DNA of 64,000 nucleotides from Caballeronia sordidicola. GTDB taxonomy: Bacteria; Pseudomonadota; Gammaproteobacteria; Burkholderiales; Burkholderiaceae. The stretch is from contig NZ_FCOC02000008.1 in the NCBI RefSeq assembly GCF_001544455.2, positions 62,001-126,000 on the forward strand. The letters run 5' to 3'. Shown piece after piece: positions 25,596-34,494 of the stretch. The translations under genes and the position numbers were made by a program. The notes under the pieces are model-generated. The model was not told the origin of the DNA, searched no databases, and saw only the letters and a list, made by a program, of their open reading frames with translations. Position 1 is the stretch's first letter. Each line of letters opens with the position of its first letter.

Positions 25596-26117
25596 ATGAA
25601 AAAAACACTCGTTGCACTGGCCGCCTCGCTCGCCCTCTCGACCGCATTTGCCCAGTCATCCGCTCCGGCTGCAGCGTCAGCGCCGGATGCGGCGGCAGCG
25701 CGCGGCCAGGCTCGCGAAGCCCACGTGGAGCAACGCATTGCCGACTTGCACAGCAAGCTGAAGATCACGTCGGCGCAGGAAGATCAATGGAACAAGTTCG
25801 CCGATGTCATGCGCGATAACGGTCACACCATCGGCGAGTTGTATCGCCAGCGTATCGCGCTCGGTTCGAACACTAGCGCCGTGGACGACATGAAGCAGTA
25901 CGCGCAGATCACGCAAGCGCAAGCGGACGGCACGAAGCGCCTCGTGGATGCATTCGAGCCGCTTTACGCGAGCCTTTCGCCGGAACAGAAGAAGCTCGCC
26001 GACGTCAACTTCCATCAAAACGCTCGACGTGGCGAACACAAGGGCCGGCGTGCGCCGCGCGCGAAGGTTACGCCGGATAGCATTGCGCCGGACGCGGCAT
26101 CCTCAACGAAGCCGTAA
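25596..26117 (+). CDS. Spy/LTXXQ-like periplasmic protein
   Basis: A 173-residue secreted protein. A Sec signal (KKTLVALAASLALSTAFA) is cleaved near residue 19. The mature chain is helical and highly charged, with HVEQRIADLHSKLKITSAQEDQW near residues 43-65 and YASLSPEQKKLADVNF near residues 130-145. Those two segments match the pattern of the Spy/CpxP LTXXQ family of periplasmic chaperone-like stress proteins. ATG 25596 is chosen because the frame upstream lacks a signal peptide. A strong terminator follows, so it is monocistronic. Its partner is unknown. Confidence 0.85.
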   Translation: MKKTLVALAASLALSTAFAQSSAPAAASAPDAAAARGQAREAHVEQRIADLHSKLKITSAQEDQWNKFADVMRDNGHTIGELYRQRIALGSNTSAVDDMKQYAQITQAQADGTKRLVDAFEPLYASLSPEQKKLADVNFHQNARRGEHKGRRAPRAKVTPDSIAPDAASSTKP

Positions 26118-26167
26118 GTACTTGTTTTCAAGCGTAAGTCTTGCGGCAACAGCTTGAGGCGAATGGC

Positions 26168-26207
26168 AAAAAGCGCTTGCATCGGCATATCGATGCAAGC
26201 GCTTTTT
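26168..26207 (+). terminator. Strong intrinsic terminator
   Basis: A perfect 17-bp stem (AAAAAGCGCTTGCATCG with its inverse complement, 26168-26184 and 26191-26207) with a 6-nt loop. The stem's own 3' end supplies a T5 tract. It follows the Spy-like gene and can work in both directions. Confidence 0.9.
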
Positions 26208-26286
26208 AGTTTGCCGTGTGCAAAACGCAAGGCTTGGCGTTACGATCCCGGTTTCCTTTGGGCTTCGGCCTTTCACATTACAGCGC

Positions 26287-26721
26287 ATGACATCGATTAT
26301 CCTGATCCAGCTCGACCTCACTTCCGACCCCGCCGCCCGGCGCGTGGTGAAAGACGAAACCGTCGATGTCCAGTTCGCGCACGAGGCCGGTTCGCTGATG
26401 AGCCTGGAAGGTCCGAACCGCTATGAGATCGGCGATGCATTGATCACGGGCGCGACGGGCGAACGCTGGGTGGTGTCGCGAGATCGATTCGATGCGAAAT
26501 ATGTTCCACGCGATGAAATCAAACACGGCGACGCGGGCGCGTACAGGAACGTTCCGGCGGCCGTGCTCGCGAAGCAGATGCACGAAGCGTTTTCGATCGC
26601 GCGATCGGACGCGGGCGACGTGCTGCACGGCGTGGCCGGCGACTGGGTCATGCAATACGCGCCGGGCGACTACGGCGTGGTGAAAGCCGCGCGTTTCGCG
26701 AAGGTCTACAAGCCGGCATAA
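26287..26721 (+). CDS. PGDYG domain protein
   Basis: A 144-residue cytosolic protein. It contains the sequence APGDYGVVKAARFAKVY near its end, the pattern naming the small PGDYG family, and a related segment NRYEIGDALITGATGERWVVSRDRFDAKY in the middle. ATG 26287 is preferred over the upstream frame. The family's function is unknown; members often occur beside or within enzymes for polar substrates. It stands alone between the Spy-like terminator and a convergent small gene. Confidence 0.8.
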   Translation: MTSIILIQLDLTSDPAARRVVKDETVDVQFAHEAGSLMSLEGPNRYEIGDALITGATGERWVVSRDRFDAKYVPRDEIKHGDAGAYRNVPAAVLAKQMHEAFSIARSDAGDVLHGVAGDWVMQYAPGDYGVVKAARFAKVYKPA

Positions 26722-26762
26722 GCGGGATTCAACCTCGGCTTGAAGTCCGGACCCATCCCTAT

Positions 26763-27131
26763 TCAGGCGAAATCGTCGCCCATATCGATCGCCACGTTCC
26801 GCGGAACCGTTTCCCCGTTCGCATACATCTCCTCGAGCGCGCCCAGTTCCGTTTCCACATACGCGCGCAGCACGGCGTAACTGCGCGCGTGCATGCGCGG
26901 CGGCATTGCCCTATAACGCGCAAGCGCGGCGGGATCGAAGTGAATATCGATGGCAATGCGCCGCGCCGTCGTCCCGAAACGCATGGCGATGTAATGAATC
27001 ACTAGCGACACCCGGCCGTCGTCGCCGGAACGCTCGACGAATTGCGTCTGCTCCGGAAACAGGTCGCTGATAACGCGCGCCAGAATCTCGATATCGGCGC
27101 TTGGACATTCGAATTGATATTCGTCGCTCAT
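26763..27131 (-). CDS. Small Burkholderiales hypothetical (DUF3022-like)
   Basis: A 122-residue protein without signal peptide or membrane helix. FPEQTQF, VIHYIAMRFGTTARRIAIDIHFDPAALARY and AYVETELGALEEMY suggest a mixed alpha/beta domain. It resembles a small Burkholderia-restricted family that I recall as DUF3022, but the match is from memory. Its start is one base after the stop of the YhfC-like gene on the same strand, so the two are probably co-transcribed. Function unknown. Confidence 0.75.
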   Translation of the reverse strand: MSDEYQFECPSADIEILARVISDLFPEQTQFVERSGDDGRVSLVIHYIAMRFGTTARRIAIDIHFDPAALARYRAMPPRMHARSYAVLRAYVETELGALEEMYANGETVPRNVAIDMGDDFA

Positions 27132-27132
27132 C

Positions 27133-27954
27133 TCAGGCTCCGGTCTTCACGCGCGCTTCACGGTCGGCCGCTACCCGCACGCCGATGAAATATCGCCGCA
27201 ACGCCCGCATCACAATAAGCCCGAACACCAGATAGACGGCATCCGCCGCGAGCAGCGGAATCAGCCGCGCCTGATAAAGCGCAATGGGCAACGCAATCAG
27301 CGCATGCGCCACGATCATGAACGGCAGCGTAAAGCGGAAACGCTCGCGCAGCATGTGCCACATCGCGACCGAGAAACCGATCTGGAAAACGAACGCCGCC
27401 GCGCGTTCTACCAGAAACAGCGCGGCGGATTCGGGCGTCAGGCTGTTCAGCACAATATGCAGCCGCAGCAGCGACTCGGCGGGAACGCTCGTGAAATACT
27501 GATCGAGCAGGTTGCGGTCGGCGAGCGTGGCGTACAAAAGCCATTGAAGCTGGACCAGCACGCCGACGAGCCACGCTTCAGCACCGCCATGACCGATTCC
27601 ATAGCCCAGCGCCGTACCCGGCTTCTGCAGGGAAACGGGATTGCGCCGCGCCAGCCATTTCATGCCCACGAAGCGCCCGACTTCCTCGCAGATGCCTGTC
27701 GCCAATGCGCCGTAGATCACGAACAACGCCGGATTCATCAGCAAGCCAACCGTCGTGGCGTTGCTCAGTACGAGACCATGCAGGCCGCGTTCGATGACCA
27801 TCGAAAAAAGCGCGAATACCGCTATGCCGACGATCACGTCGCGCCGCTCGAAGCCGTAGCGCGGCCTCATCCTGCGATACAGCCAGATAGGCAACACCGC
27901 GATCAGCAGCGTTGCGAGCGTAAGGCAAACCAGCGTCAAGACACTTACCATCAA
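27133..27954 (-). CDS. YhfC family membrane protein (putative CPBP-like intramembrane protease)
   Basis: A 273-residue inner-membrane protein with about seven helices. ICEEVGR in a helix near residue 89 matches the EExxR motif of the CPBP (Abi) metalloprotease group, and GIGHGGAEAW near residue 118 supplies further conserved His/Glu. That is the YhfC (DUF2324) arrangement. Proteolytic activity is inferred from family membership only. It precedes the small DUF3022-like gene and lies 61 bp beyond the ptxS stop, on the same strand. Confidence 0.85.
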   Translation of the reverse strand: MMVSVLTLVCLTLATLLIAVLPIWLYRRMRPRYGFERRDVIVGIAVFALFSMVIERGLHGLVLSNATTVGLLMNPALFVIYGALATGICEEVGRFVGMKWLARRNPVSLQKPGTALGYGIGHGGAEAWLVGVLVQLQWLLYATLADRNLLDQYFTSVPAESLLRLHIVLNSLTPESAALFLVERAAAFVFQIGFSVAMWHMLRERFRFTLPFMIVAHALIALPIALYQARLIPLLAADAVYLVFGLIVMRALRRYFIGVRVAADREARVKTGA

Positions 27955-28015
27955 TCAATTCCTCAAAACCGTATAGCCCGGATTGTGCCAGTCCGCGCGA
28001 GTGGTCAGTGCATGG

Positions 28016-29056
28016 TCATTGCGTGGTCGAAGCCCGTATAACCAGTTCGCCCGGCAGCAGGCATTCACGCGGCGCGACGATTGCGCCTTCAATGCGTTCG
28101 TGCAGGAATTCGACCGCTCGCTCGCCTATGGTATAGGTCGGCTGGCGCACGGTCGTCATGCCGGCGAGTTCGGCCCACTCGGAATCGTCGATGCACATCA
28201 GCGCCGCACCGCGCTGCCAGTCCGCGCCATGGCGCTCCTTCATATGCAGCGCCACACGCAGCGCGACCGGCGCGTTCGCGGCAAACAGCGCGATACGGCG
28301 CTTGCGTTGCCGGGCGGCTTCGATACACACATCGATTCCGTCGAGCGCCCCAGCGGCCTGCTCGACATTATCCAGGTCGAGCACGATTGTCGCGCCCGAC
28401 ACCCCAAGGGCGACGATAGTGTCACGAAACGCCGCCTCGCGCACGCGGCGCGAGCTCACATGCGTAAAAGGCTGCACCACGAACACGAGTTCATCGAAAC
28501 CCTGTTCCGTCAGGTGACGAATCGCCGCCGCGACCGCTGCGGTGTTATCGAGTCCGACCATGTCCGTGACGAGTCCTTCAATGGAACGGTCCACCAGCAC
28601 GACCGGCACCCCGCCGCGCGCGAGCGTCTCCAGCGTTTCTTCCTTCACGCCAAGCGCATTCACGATCACGCCTTCCACGCGGTACGTGCTCAGCAACTGC
28701 AGGTATCGCCGCTCAAGATCGACCTCATTTGCCGCGTGGCAGATCAGCGGCATGTAGCCGAACGCATGGCACGCGGCCTCCACGCCCTGCAGCACTTCGA
28801 CCGAATACGGATTCGTCAGGTCCGCGAGCAACATGCCGACAAGCCTGTTACGGCCGCGTTTCAGTCCGCGCGCCATCTGGTTTGGCCGGTAGTCCAGCCT
28901 GGCGATCGCTTCTTCTATGCGCTCTCGCAGGTCCTTCGAAAGCAGGCCCGTCTCGCCGTTCAGATAACGCGAGATGCTGGTCTTGCCGGTGCCGGCTTCA
29001 CGGGCTACGTCGGTGATGGTCGCCCGGCGATCGTTGGGAAGGTGGTCTCTTGGCAT
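28016..29056 (-). CDS. ptxS: LacI family regulator, PtxS-like
   Basis: A 346-residue repressor. The N-terminal helix-turn-helix is ATITDVAREAGTGKTSISRYLNG, followed by the minor-groove hinge helix (NQMARGLKRGRN). The periplasmic-binding-like core opens VGMLLADLTNPYSVEVLQGVE and contains VILVDRS-like strands. ATG 29056 is chosen over an upstream alternative at 29095. It lies directly after the kguEKTD operon. In Pseudomonas the 2-ketogluconate-responsive repressor PtxS is encoded next to the same operon, so the symbol rests on similarity and context. An intrinsic terminator separates it from kguD, so it has its own promoter. Confidence 0.85.
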   Translation of the reverse strand: MPRDHLPNDRRATITDVAREAGTGKTSISRYLNGETGLLSKDLRERIEEAIARLDYRPNQMARGLKRGRNRLVGMLLADLTNPYSVEVLQGVEAACHAFGYMPLICHAANEVDLERRYLQLLSTYRVEGVIVNALGVKEETLETLARGGVPVVLVDRSIEGLVTDMVGLDNTAAVAAAIRHLTEQGFDELVFVVQPFTHVSSRRVREAAFRDTIVALGVSGATIVLDLDNVEQAAGALDGIDVCIEAARQRKRRIALFAANAPVALRVALHMKERHGADWQRGAALMCIDDSEWAELAGMTTVRQPTYTIGERAVEFLHERIEGAIVAPRECLLPGELVIRASTTQ

Positions 29057-29085
29057 GGTCTCGTTCGCCCATCGGTTGTGTTCCG

Positions 29086-29118
29086 GTAAAAACAAAGCGC
29101 GCCGCAGCGCGCTTTGTT
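29086..29118 (-). terminator. Intrinsic terminator of the kgu operon
   Basis: A perfect 12-bp stem (AACAAAGCGCGC / GCGCGCTTTGTT) with a CGCA loop. On the minus strand it runs into TTTGTTTTTACC. It ends the kguEKTD transcript just before ptxS. Confidence 0.85.
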
Positions 29119-29145
29119 GGTTGCCACAGATTCACGCCACGGCGC

Positions 29146-30120
29146 TCAGCGCTTCACCTTCACCGCTTCCGGATTCACCATATTGCTGGTCAGTGTGCCG
29201 TTGAGCGCGCCGATCAGGTTCTCGGCGGCGTTCTTGTTCATCGCGTGCCGGGTTTCGTGCGTGGCCGAGCCAATATGCGGGAGCGCGACCACGTTCTTCA
29301 GCTTGAGCAAGGGCGAGTCGGCTGCGAGCGGTTCCTTGACAAACACATCGAGACCCGCAGCCAGAATGGTGCCGTCTTGCAGCGCTTCGATCAGCGCGGA
29401 TTCATCGACAGTCGGTCCGCGCGATGCGTTGATCAGGATCGCGCTCGGCTTCATTTTCTTCAGTTGCGCCGCGCCGATCAGGTTGCGCGTCTCGGCGGTC
29501 AGCGGCACTTGCAGCAGCACGAAATCCGAAGTAGCAAGCAATTCGTCGAGTTCAACTTTCCTTGCGCCGTAATCGCGTTCGGCCTGTTCGTTCGCGCTGC
29601 GGTTCGTGTAGAGCACGCGCATCCGGAAGCCCAGCGACGCACGCCGTGCAACCGCCCCGCCAATGCGCCCCAGGCCGATGATGCCCAGCGTCTTGCCCTG
29701 CACATCGACGCCAAACTGTTCTTCGCCAATGCTCTTCGTCCACTTGCCCGCCTTTACCCAATCCGCAAGTTCCACGACGCGGCGCGCGCTTGCGAGGATC
29801 AACGCGAACACCGTGTCCGCCGTCGATTCCGTCAGCACGTCCGGCGTATTCGTGAGCAGGATGCCCCGGCGGTTCAGGTCGTCGATATCGAAGGCATCGA
29901 AGCCCACGGACACCGTCGCCAGCGCCTTGAGCTTCGTCGCGCCCTCGAGCATGGCGGGCGTGATTGGCGCGCTCGCACCGATCGCGCCATCGGCGTCCTT
30001 CAATGCCGCGACGAACGCGTCGTGCTGCTTCGGATCGACGGTCGTGACGTCCGCGTGTTCCTGCAGATAGCCAAGCACGTCGGCTGGCAGCGGCTTGTAC
30101 GCGACGATTTTCTTTTTCAT
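29146..30120 (-). CDS. kguD: 2-ketogluconate-6-phosphate reductase / D-isomer 2-hydroxyacid dehydrogenase
   Basis: A 324-residue NAD(P)H-dependent reductase. The NAD-binding Rossmann motif is GLGRIGGAVARRA (about residues 149-161), and the catalytic Arg-Glu-His set is visible as INASRGPTVDE, GLDVFVKEP and LPHIGSATHETR. In the Pseudomonas kgu pathway KguD reduces 2-keto-6-phosphogluconate to 6-phosphogluconate. As the last gene of kguE-kguK-kguT-kguD this assignment is favoured over the related glyoxylate reductase (GhrB). The gap to kguT is 29 bp. Confidence 0.88.
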   Translation of the reverse strand: MKKKIVAYKPLPADVLGYLQEHADVTTVDPKQHDAFVAALKDADGAIGASAPITPAMLEGATKLKALATVSVGFDAFDIDDLNRRGILLTNTPDVLTESTADTVFALILASARRVVELADWVKAGKWTKSIGEEQFGVDVQGKTLGIIGLGRIGGAVARRASLGFRMRVLYTNRSANEQAERDYGARKVELDELLATSDFVLLQVPLTAETRNLIGAAQLKKMKPSAILINASRGPTVDESALIEALQDGTILAAGLDVFVKEPLAADSPLLKLKNVVALPHIGSATHETRHAMNKNAAENLIGALNGTLTSNMVNPEAVKVKR

Positions 30121-30149
30121 CGAACGGGTCCTGTGGATCAGATATCGGA

Positions 30150-31448
30150 TTAGTGAGCGGCCAGTTTAGCGGCCGGCGCAACGGGTTGCGGTTTCACGGC
30201 AAGCGTCAGGATGACGGCGGCCACGAGCGCCGCGCTCATGAACACATACGACGCCGCGGGAGATCCTGTCGCGCCGTTCAAATAACCGACCACGTAGGAA
30301 CCCACGAACGAGCCGAGCGCGCCCATGCTGTTGATCAGCGCCATTGCGCCGCCCGCGACGTTCTTCGGCAGGAGTTCCGGCACGATCGCGAAGAACGGAC
30401 CATAAGGTGCGTACATGGCCGCGCCCGCGATCACGAGCAATGCATACGACGCCCAGAAATTCGTCGATCCCAGCATGTACGATCCCGCGAACGCGAACGC
30501 GCCGATCAGCAGGAACGGCCATACAAAAAGCTTGCGGCGTTCGAGTTTGTCCGATGCCCAGGACGCCGCGATCATCGCAATGGTCGCCGCGAGATACGGC
30601 ACGGCGGAAAGCCAGCCGGTCTCGACCATGCCGAACGTGGAAGCGTTCTTGAGAATGGACGGCAGCCACAGCACGAAACCATACACGCCGATGCTCCAGC
30701 AGAAATACTGCGCGGAAAGCTTCATCACGGCCGGTGATTTGAACGCCTCGCCGTAGTTCTTGACCGGTTTGATCGCGGCTTGTTCCGCGCGCAGGGTTTC
30801 ATCGAGCGCGCGCTTTTCCTGATCGGAAAGCCATTTCACCTGCGCCGGCTTGTCCTGCACGATAAACCACCAGATCACCGCCCAGATGATCGCCGGCACG
30901 CCTTCGACCACGAACATATGGCGCCAGCCAAACGCGTTGATCAGATAGCCCGACACCACCGACATCCACAGCACCGTGACCGGATTGCCGAGAATCAGGA
31001 ACGTGTTGGCGCGCGAGCGCTCGGATTTCGTGAACCAGTTCGAGATGAAGATCAGCATGGCCGGCATCACGGCGGCCTCCACGATGCCGAGGACAAAGCG
31101 CAGCGCCATCAGCGAGGGAATGTTGGTCACCACGCCGGTCAGCGCCGCGCATCCGCCCCACAGGATCAGGCTTGTGAACACGAGCTTTTTCACGCTGCGC
31201 CGTTCGGCGTAGATGGCGCCGGGGATCTGGAAGAAAAAATAGCCGAGGAAAAACAACGCGCCGATCAGCGATGCCAGCCCCTTGCTGATCCCAAGATCGT
31301 GATTGATCCCCGCCGCCGATGCAAAGCCGAAGTTCGCCCGGTCGAGGTACGCGAGGCTGTAGGTGATGAACACGATCGGCATGATCGTCCACCAGCGGCG
31401 CACCGCGAGTGTGGGCTTGTTTGACGTGCTGTCGCTGATTTGTTGCAT
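30150..31448 (-). CDS. kguT: 2-ketogluconate transporter, MFS (ACS family)
   Basis: A 432-residue permease with 12 predicted helices. VFITYSLAYLDRANFGFASA at the first helix and GAIYAERRSVKK in loop 2-3 are typical of the anion:cation symporter (ACS) branch that takes up aldonic and uronic acids. ATG 31448 has GGAG 7 nt upstream. It lies between kguK (31 bp) and kguD (29 bp). KguT proteins import 2-keto-D-gluconate; this substrate is inferred from the operon. Confidence 0.9.
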   Translation of the reverse strand: MQQISDSTSNKPTLAVRRWWTIMPIVFITYSLAYLDRANFGFASAAGINHDLGISKGLASLIGALFFLGYFFFQIPGAIYAERRSVKKLVFTSLILWGGCAALTGVVTNIPSLMALRFVLGIVEAAVMPAMLIFISNWFTKSERSRANTFLILGNPVTVLWMSVVSGYLINAFGWRHMFVVEGVPAIIWAVIWWFIVQDKPAQVKWLSDQEKRALDETLRAEQAAIKPVKNYGEAFKSPAVMKLSAQYFCWSIGVYGFVLWLPSILKNASTFGMVETGWLSAVPYLAATIAMIAASWASDKLERRKLFVWPFLLIGAFAFAGSYMLGSTNFWASYALLVIAGAAMYAPYGPFFAIVPELLPKNVAGGAMALINSMGALGSFVGSYVVGYLNGATGSPAASYVFMSAALVAAVILTLAVKPQPVAPAAKLAAH

Positions 31449-31479
31449 GCCTGGTCTCCTTTTTTGCACTCGCGCGCGA

Positions 31480-32451
31480 TCAAGCGGCGTGTATGGCCGC
31501 GGGTGCGTGTTCCAGCTTGTCGAGTTCGGCGCGTGTAGGCAGGCCCTCGCTGTCGCCGATCACCTGGATTGCCAGCGCGCCGATGCGGTTGCCGCGCGAC
31601 AACGCGTGACGCACATCGCGGCCTTCGAGCAGCGCGCTGACCACGCCGACGGCGAAACCATCGCCGGCGCCCACCGTGTCCACGACCTTTTCGACCGGGA
31701 TCGCCGGCACCGTGCCCTGGTCGTTGTCCGCGGTGCGGAAATACGCGCCGTGCGCGCCGAGCTTTACCACGACGCCCTTCGCGCCCTGATCCAGATAAAA
31801 CTGCGCAATGTCCTCGGGCGCCGTGTAGCCCGTCAGGATCTTGCCTTCGCTTACCCCCGGCATGACCCAGTCGGCGTGCGCGGCGAGCGCATTGAGCGCT
31901 TCGGCCATGGCTTCCTGCGACGGCCAGAGCGTGGGACGCAGGTTTGGATCGAAGGAAACGGTCTTGCCGGCCTTGCGCATTTCTGTCGCCATGTGGAACG
32001 CGAGTTCGCGCGATGTCGCCGAGATCGCGGGCGCCACGCCCGTCAAATGCAAATGGCGTGCGCCGAGCACGTAGTCCGCAACGTAGTCATCGAGCGACAA
32101 ATGGCTCGCCGCCGACCCTTTGCGAAAATATTCGATGGCCGGATCGCTGCCGTCGTCGTTCTTCGATTTCAACTGGAACGCGGTGGGATAGCGGTCGTCG
32201 ACTGTCACGCGGCTCGAGTCAATGCCTTCTTGCGCGAGCACATCGAGCACATAGCGGCCGAACGAATCATGGCCCACGCGGCTCATCCAGCCGACCTTGA
32301 AACCAAGCCGCGACAAGCCGATCGCCACATTCAGGTCGGCCCCGGCCACGCGCTTGGCAAAGTGTCCGACCTTGGCCAGATCGCCGGTTTCGGTCGCGAC
32401 AAACAGCGTCATGGCTTCGCCGTAGGTCACGACGTCGAGTGCTGGGATCAT
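31480..32451 (-). CDS. kguK: 2-ketogluconate kinase (PfkB family)
   Basis: A 323-residue sugar kinase phosphorylating 2-ketogluconate at C6. The PfkB signature 1 region is GHFAKRVAGADLNVAIGLSRLG and signature 2 is DTVGAGDGFAVGVVSALLEG, carrying the catalytic Asp in GAGD. ATG 32451 is chosen for its GAAGGA ribosome-binding site; an in-frame ATG seven codons upstream is weaker. KdgK (2-keto-3-deoxygluconate kinase) is the nearest alternative, but the kgu operon context decides for KguK. Confidence 0.9.
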   Translation of the reverse strand: MIPALDVVTYGEAMTLFVATETGDLAKVGHFAKRVAGADLNVAIGLSRLGFKVGWMSRVGHDSFGRYVLDVLAQEGIDSSRVTVDDRYPTAFQLKSKNDDGSDPAIEYFRKGSAASHLSLDDYVADYVLGARHLHLTGVAPAISATSRELAFHMATEMRKAGKTVSFDPNLRPTLWPSQEAMAEALNALAAHADWVMPGVSEGKILTGYTAPEDIAQFYLDQGAKGVVVKLGAHGAYFRTADNDQGTVPAIPVEKVVDTVGAGDGFAVGVVSALLEGRDVRHALSRGNRIGALAIQVIGDSEGLPTRAELDKLEHAPAAIHAA

Positions 32452-32509
32452 GTTCGGTCCTTCGGTATTCATGTTCATTGAGTGCGTGTGCCGGGTTCGT
32501 GCTGGATTT

Positions 32510-33337
32510 TTATGCTGTTGCGATTTGCTGGACGTATCGGGCGGCATCGTCCGCCATGTGCGCCGGGTCAAACGGGAATTCGATACCACGCGGAACGTCG
32601 CGCGGGAGTTGAGCGAGGAGCGTGGTGAAGTAGGTGTCGTCCATTGCGGGCGCGGTTGCGAAACGCCGTGCGCCCTCGCCCTGCACGGCCTTGCAATGCA
32701 CATATGTGACGTATTCCCCCAAGCGCTTTGCCGCGTCCAGCGGGTCCTGATTGGCCCAGCGCCAGTTGCCGGTATCGAAGGTCATCGAAAGTGTGTGTTT
32801 CCGTGGTTTCAATGCTTCGAACAAGGCCGCGAACGCATCGATCGTCCCACCTGCTTTCAGTTGACCGTTCTCGACCACGACCTTTGATTTCGACCCGGCG
32901 ACGCCGGCAATCAGCCGATCAAGCGTGCTTTCGTCAGTTGCCGTGCCGGTCACCGGCGATCCGCCAAGCTGAAACTTGACGATACGCGCGCCGAGCGCAT
33001 CGGCTTCGGCGAGCGTCAATGTCATCGCGGATTCATCGAGCGCGCCTTGGTCGTCAAACAACGTCGCAGGCGTGGAGTAGACCGGCCACATACCGGCGGC
33101 GCGGATCTTGTCGCCGAGTTCGCGCAGGGAATCGGGCTGCGACTGGGTGTCGTCAGCAAACAATTCGCGGCGCACTTCAAAGCCTGCCGCGCCCGCCTTC
33201 GCCGCGACCGCAGCCCAATGTGCGTGACCGTCGCGGCGAATTGCTTCCACCCCAAAGGCACTCGCCACGATGACAATCGGGACGTTCGTGACACGCGCGG
33301 TATTTTTGACCAGATTTACGGAATTGCCCTTTTCCAC
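32510..33337 (-). CDS. kguE: KguE-like sugar phosphate isomerase/epimerase
   Basis: A 275-residue protein of the xylose-isomerase-like TIM-barrel family. SAFGVEAIRRDG and FEVRRELFAD lead the barrel; acidic metal-ligand candidates are in VVVENGQ and TFDTGNWRW, with His in YVHCKAVQG and Glu in GIEFPFD. It is the first gene of kguE-kguK-kguT-kguD. The role of KguE in 2-ketogluconate use is not settled in the literature known to me. The start (GTG 33337) is poorly marked, and the family normally begins nearer VPIVIVASAFG, so the true N-terminus may be shorter. Confidence 0.85.
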   Translation of the reverse strand: MEKGNSVNLVKNTARVTNVPIVIVASAFGVEAIRRDGHAHWAAVAAKAGAAGFEVRRELFADDTQSQPDSLRELGDKIRAAGMWPVYSTPATLFDDQGALDESAMTLTLAEADALGARIVKFQLGGSPVTGTATDESTLDRLIAGVAGSKSKVVVENGQLKAGGTIDAFAALFEALKPRKHTLSMTFDTGNWRWANQDPLDAAKRLGEYVTYVHCKAVQGEGARRFATAPAMDDTYFTTLLAQLPRDVPRGIEFPFDPAHMADDAARYVQQIATA

Positions 33338-33361
33338 GATCGAATTCGCCCGATTATTTGC

Positions 33362-33377
33362 TTGGAACCGGTTCCAA
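33362..33377. promoter_or_regulatory. 16-bp palindrome, candidate PtxS operator
   Basis: TTGGAACCGGTTCCAA is a perfect palindrome with the AACCGGTT core of the Pseudomonas PtxS site (TGAAACCGGTTTCA as I recall it). It lies 24 bp upstream of the kguE start, so a bound repressor would cover the operon promoter. Confidence 0.75.
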
Positions 33378-33503
33378 ATGCAGTTTTGAAAAAAGACGCG
33401 TGTGCGTCTCGATATGAGTGGAATGATCCGCCACCGGCCACTCAGTCGCCATCATGGATATCCCTAGGGCATTTCATCTGTCTAACGGATTGGCGCGACG
33501 CTT

Positions 33504-34388
33504 TCAGACTCCGCCTTCCAGACACAGCGCATAAAAGCTCGCCGCGACCCGCGACGGCGTGACTGCATGCGGCATCAGGATCGAAAACCGCCGCGTCAGA
33601 GGCTCCGGCGCGATTCGCAAACACTGCAGCGCGCCGTCCTCGTGCCGCATCGACATGGCCGATACAAAACCAACTCCCATTCCCGCCCTGACCGCTTCCT
33701 TCACGCCCTCCACACCCGCGATTTCCAGCGCGACGCGCATTTGCACGCCCGCCCGCGCGCACGCGCGCTCAACCAGTTGGCGCACGCCCGACCCCGCCTC
33801 GCGCAACACCAGCGGTCCGGCGCACAGCGCTTCCAGCGTGGCTTCGCCGTGCGCCTTCGACCAGGCGTGACCACTCGGCGCGATCGCCACGATCTCGTCC
33901 TCGCGCCACGCCGTGGCTTCGGTCCCCGGCGGCAGATCGGCGCCCACCGGCCCTTCGATCATGGCGATATCGAGCGAACCGAGCGCCGCGACGATCTCGG
34001 CCGTATTGCCGTCGATGGTATGAATAGTCACATCCGGATGTTGTCTGCGAAACGCCGCGATCAGATAAGGCAGAAGATAACTTGCGGGCGTTGTGCTCGC
34101 GCCGATCCGCAGTGTGCCGCTTTCAAGCCCGCGCAGAGCGTTGCGGTAAGCATGCGCCTGGGCGAAGGTTTCCCGGATTCGCGAGGCATACACGGCGAGT
34201 TGCTCGCCGGCAGCGGTCAGCCTTACGCCACGGCCATCGCGCTGATAAAGCGGCTCGCCAAACTCGTCCTGCAGCTGGCGCAACTGCCCGGACACCGCGG
34301 GCTGGGACAAATGCAGCGCAACCGCCGCCCGGCTGATGTTTCCATGCTCTGCAACAGTTGCAAACGTTATAAGCTGCTCAGGGGTCAT
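33504..34388 (-). CDS. LysR family regulator, YeiE/CysB-like
   Basis: A 294-residue regulator. The helix-turn-helix is GNISRAAVALHLSQPAVSGQLRQLQDEFG (about residues 16-44), followed by RDGRGVRLTAAGEQL. The effector domain starts LRIGASTTPASYLLPYLIAAF, which resembles the CbbR/YeiE branch. It is divergent from a YeiH-type exporter; E. coli yeiE and yeiH are adjacent in the same divergent way, and YeiE responds to sulfite. The functional link is inferred from that precedent. Confidence 0.9.
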   Translation of the reverse strand: MTPEQLITFATVAEHGNISRAAVALHLSQPAVSGQLRQLQDEFGEPLYQRDGRGVRLTAAGEQLAVYASRIRETFAQAHAYRNALRGLESGTLRIGASTTPASYLLPYLIAAFRRQHPDVTIHTIDGNTAEIVAALGSLDIAMIEGPVGADLPPGTEATAWREDEIVAIAPSGHAWSKAHGEATLEALCAGPLVLREAGSGVRQLVERACARAGVQMRVALEIAGVEGVKEAVRAGMGVGFVSAMSMRHEDGALQCLRIAPEPLTRRFSILMPHAVTPSRVAASFYALCLEGGV

Positions 34389-34442
34389 ATTGGTGAATGT
34401 ATCAGTCCAGCCGATATTTTACATTCTAAATGACGATTTTTC

Positions 34443-34452
34443 ATATCGATAT
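34443..34452. promoter_or_regulatory. Palindrome between the LysR gene and yeiH
   Basis: ATATCGATAT lies in the 106-bp AT-rich divergent spacer, followed by another ATATCGA. LysR boxes are commonly dyads of T-n11-A form. This is only a candidate. Confidence 0.35.
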
Positions 34453-34494
34453 ATCGAGAATAGGATTGCATGGTCAAACCAAGGTGAAAAAACC

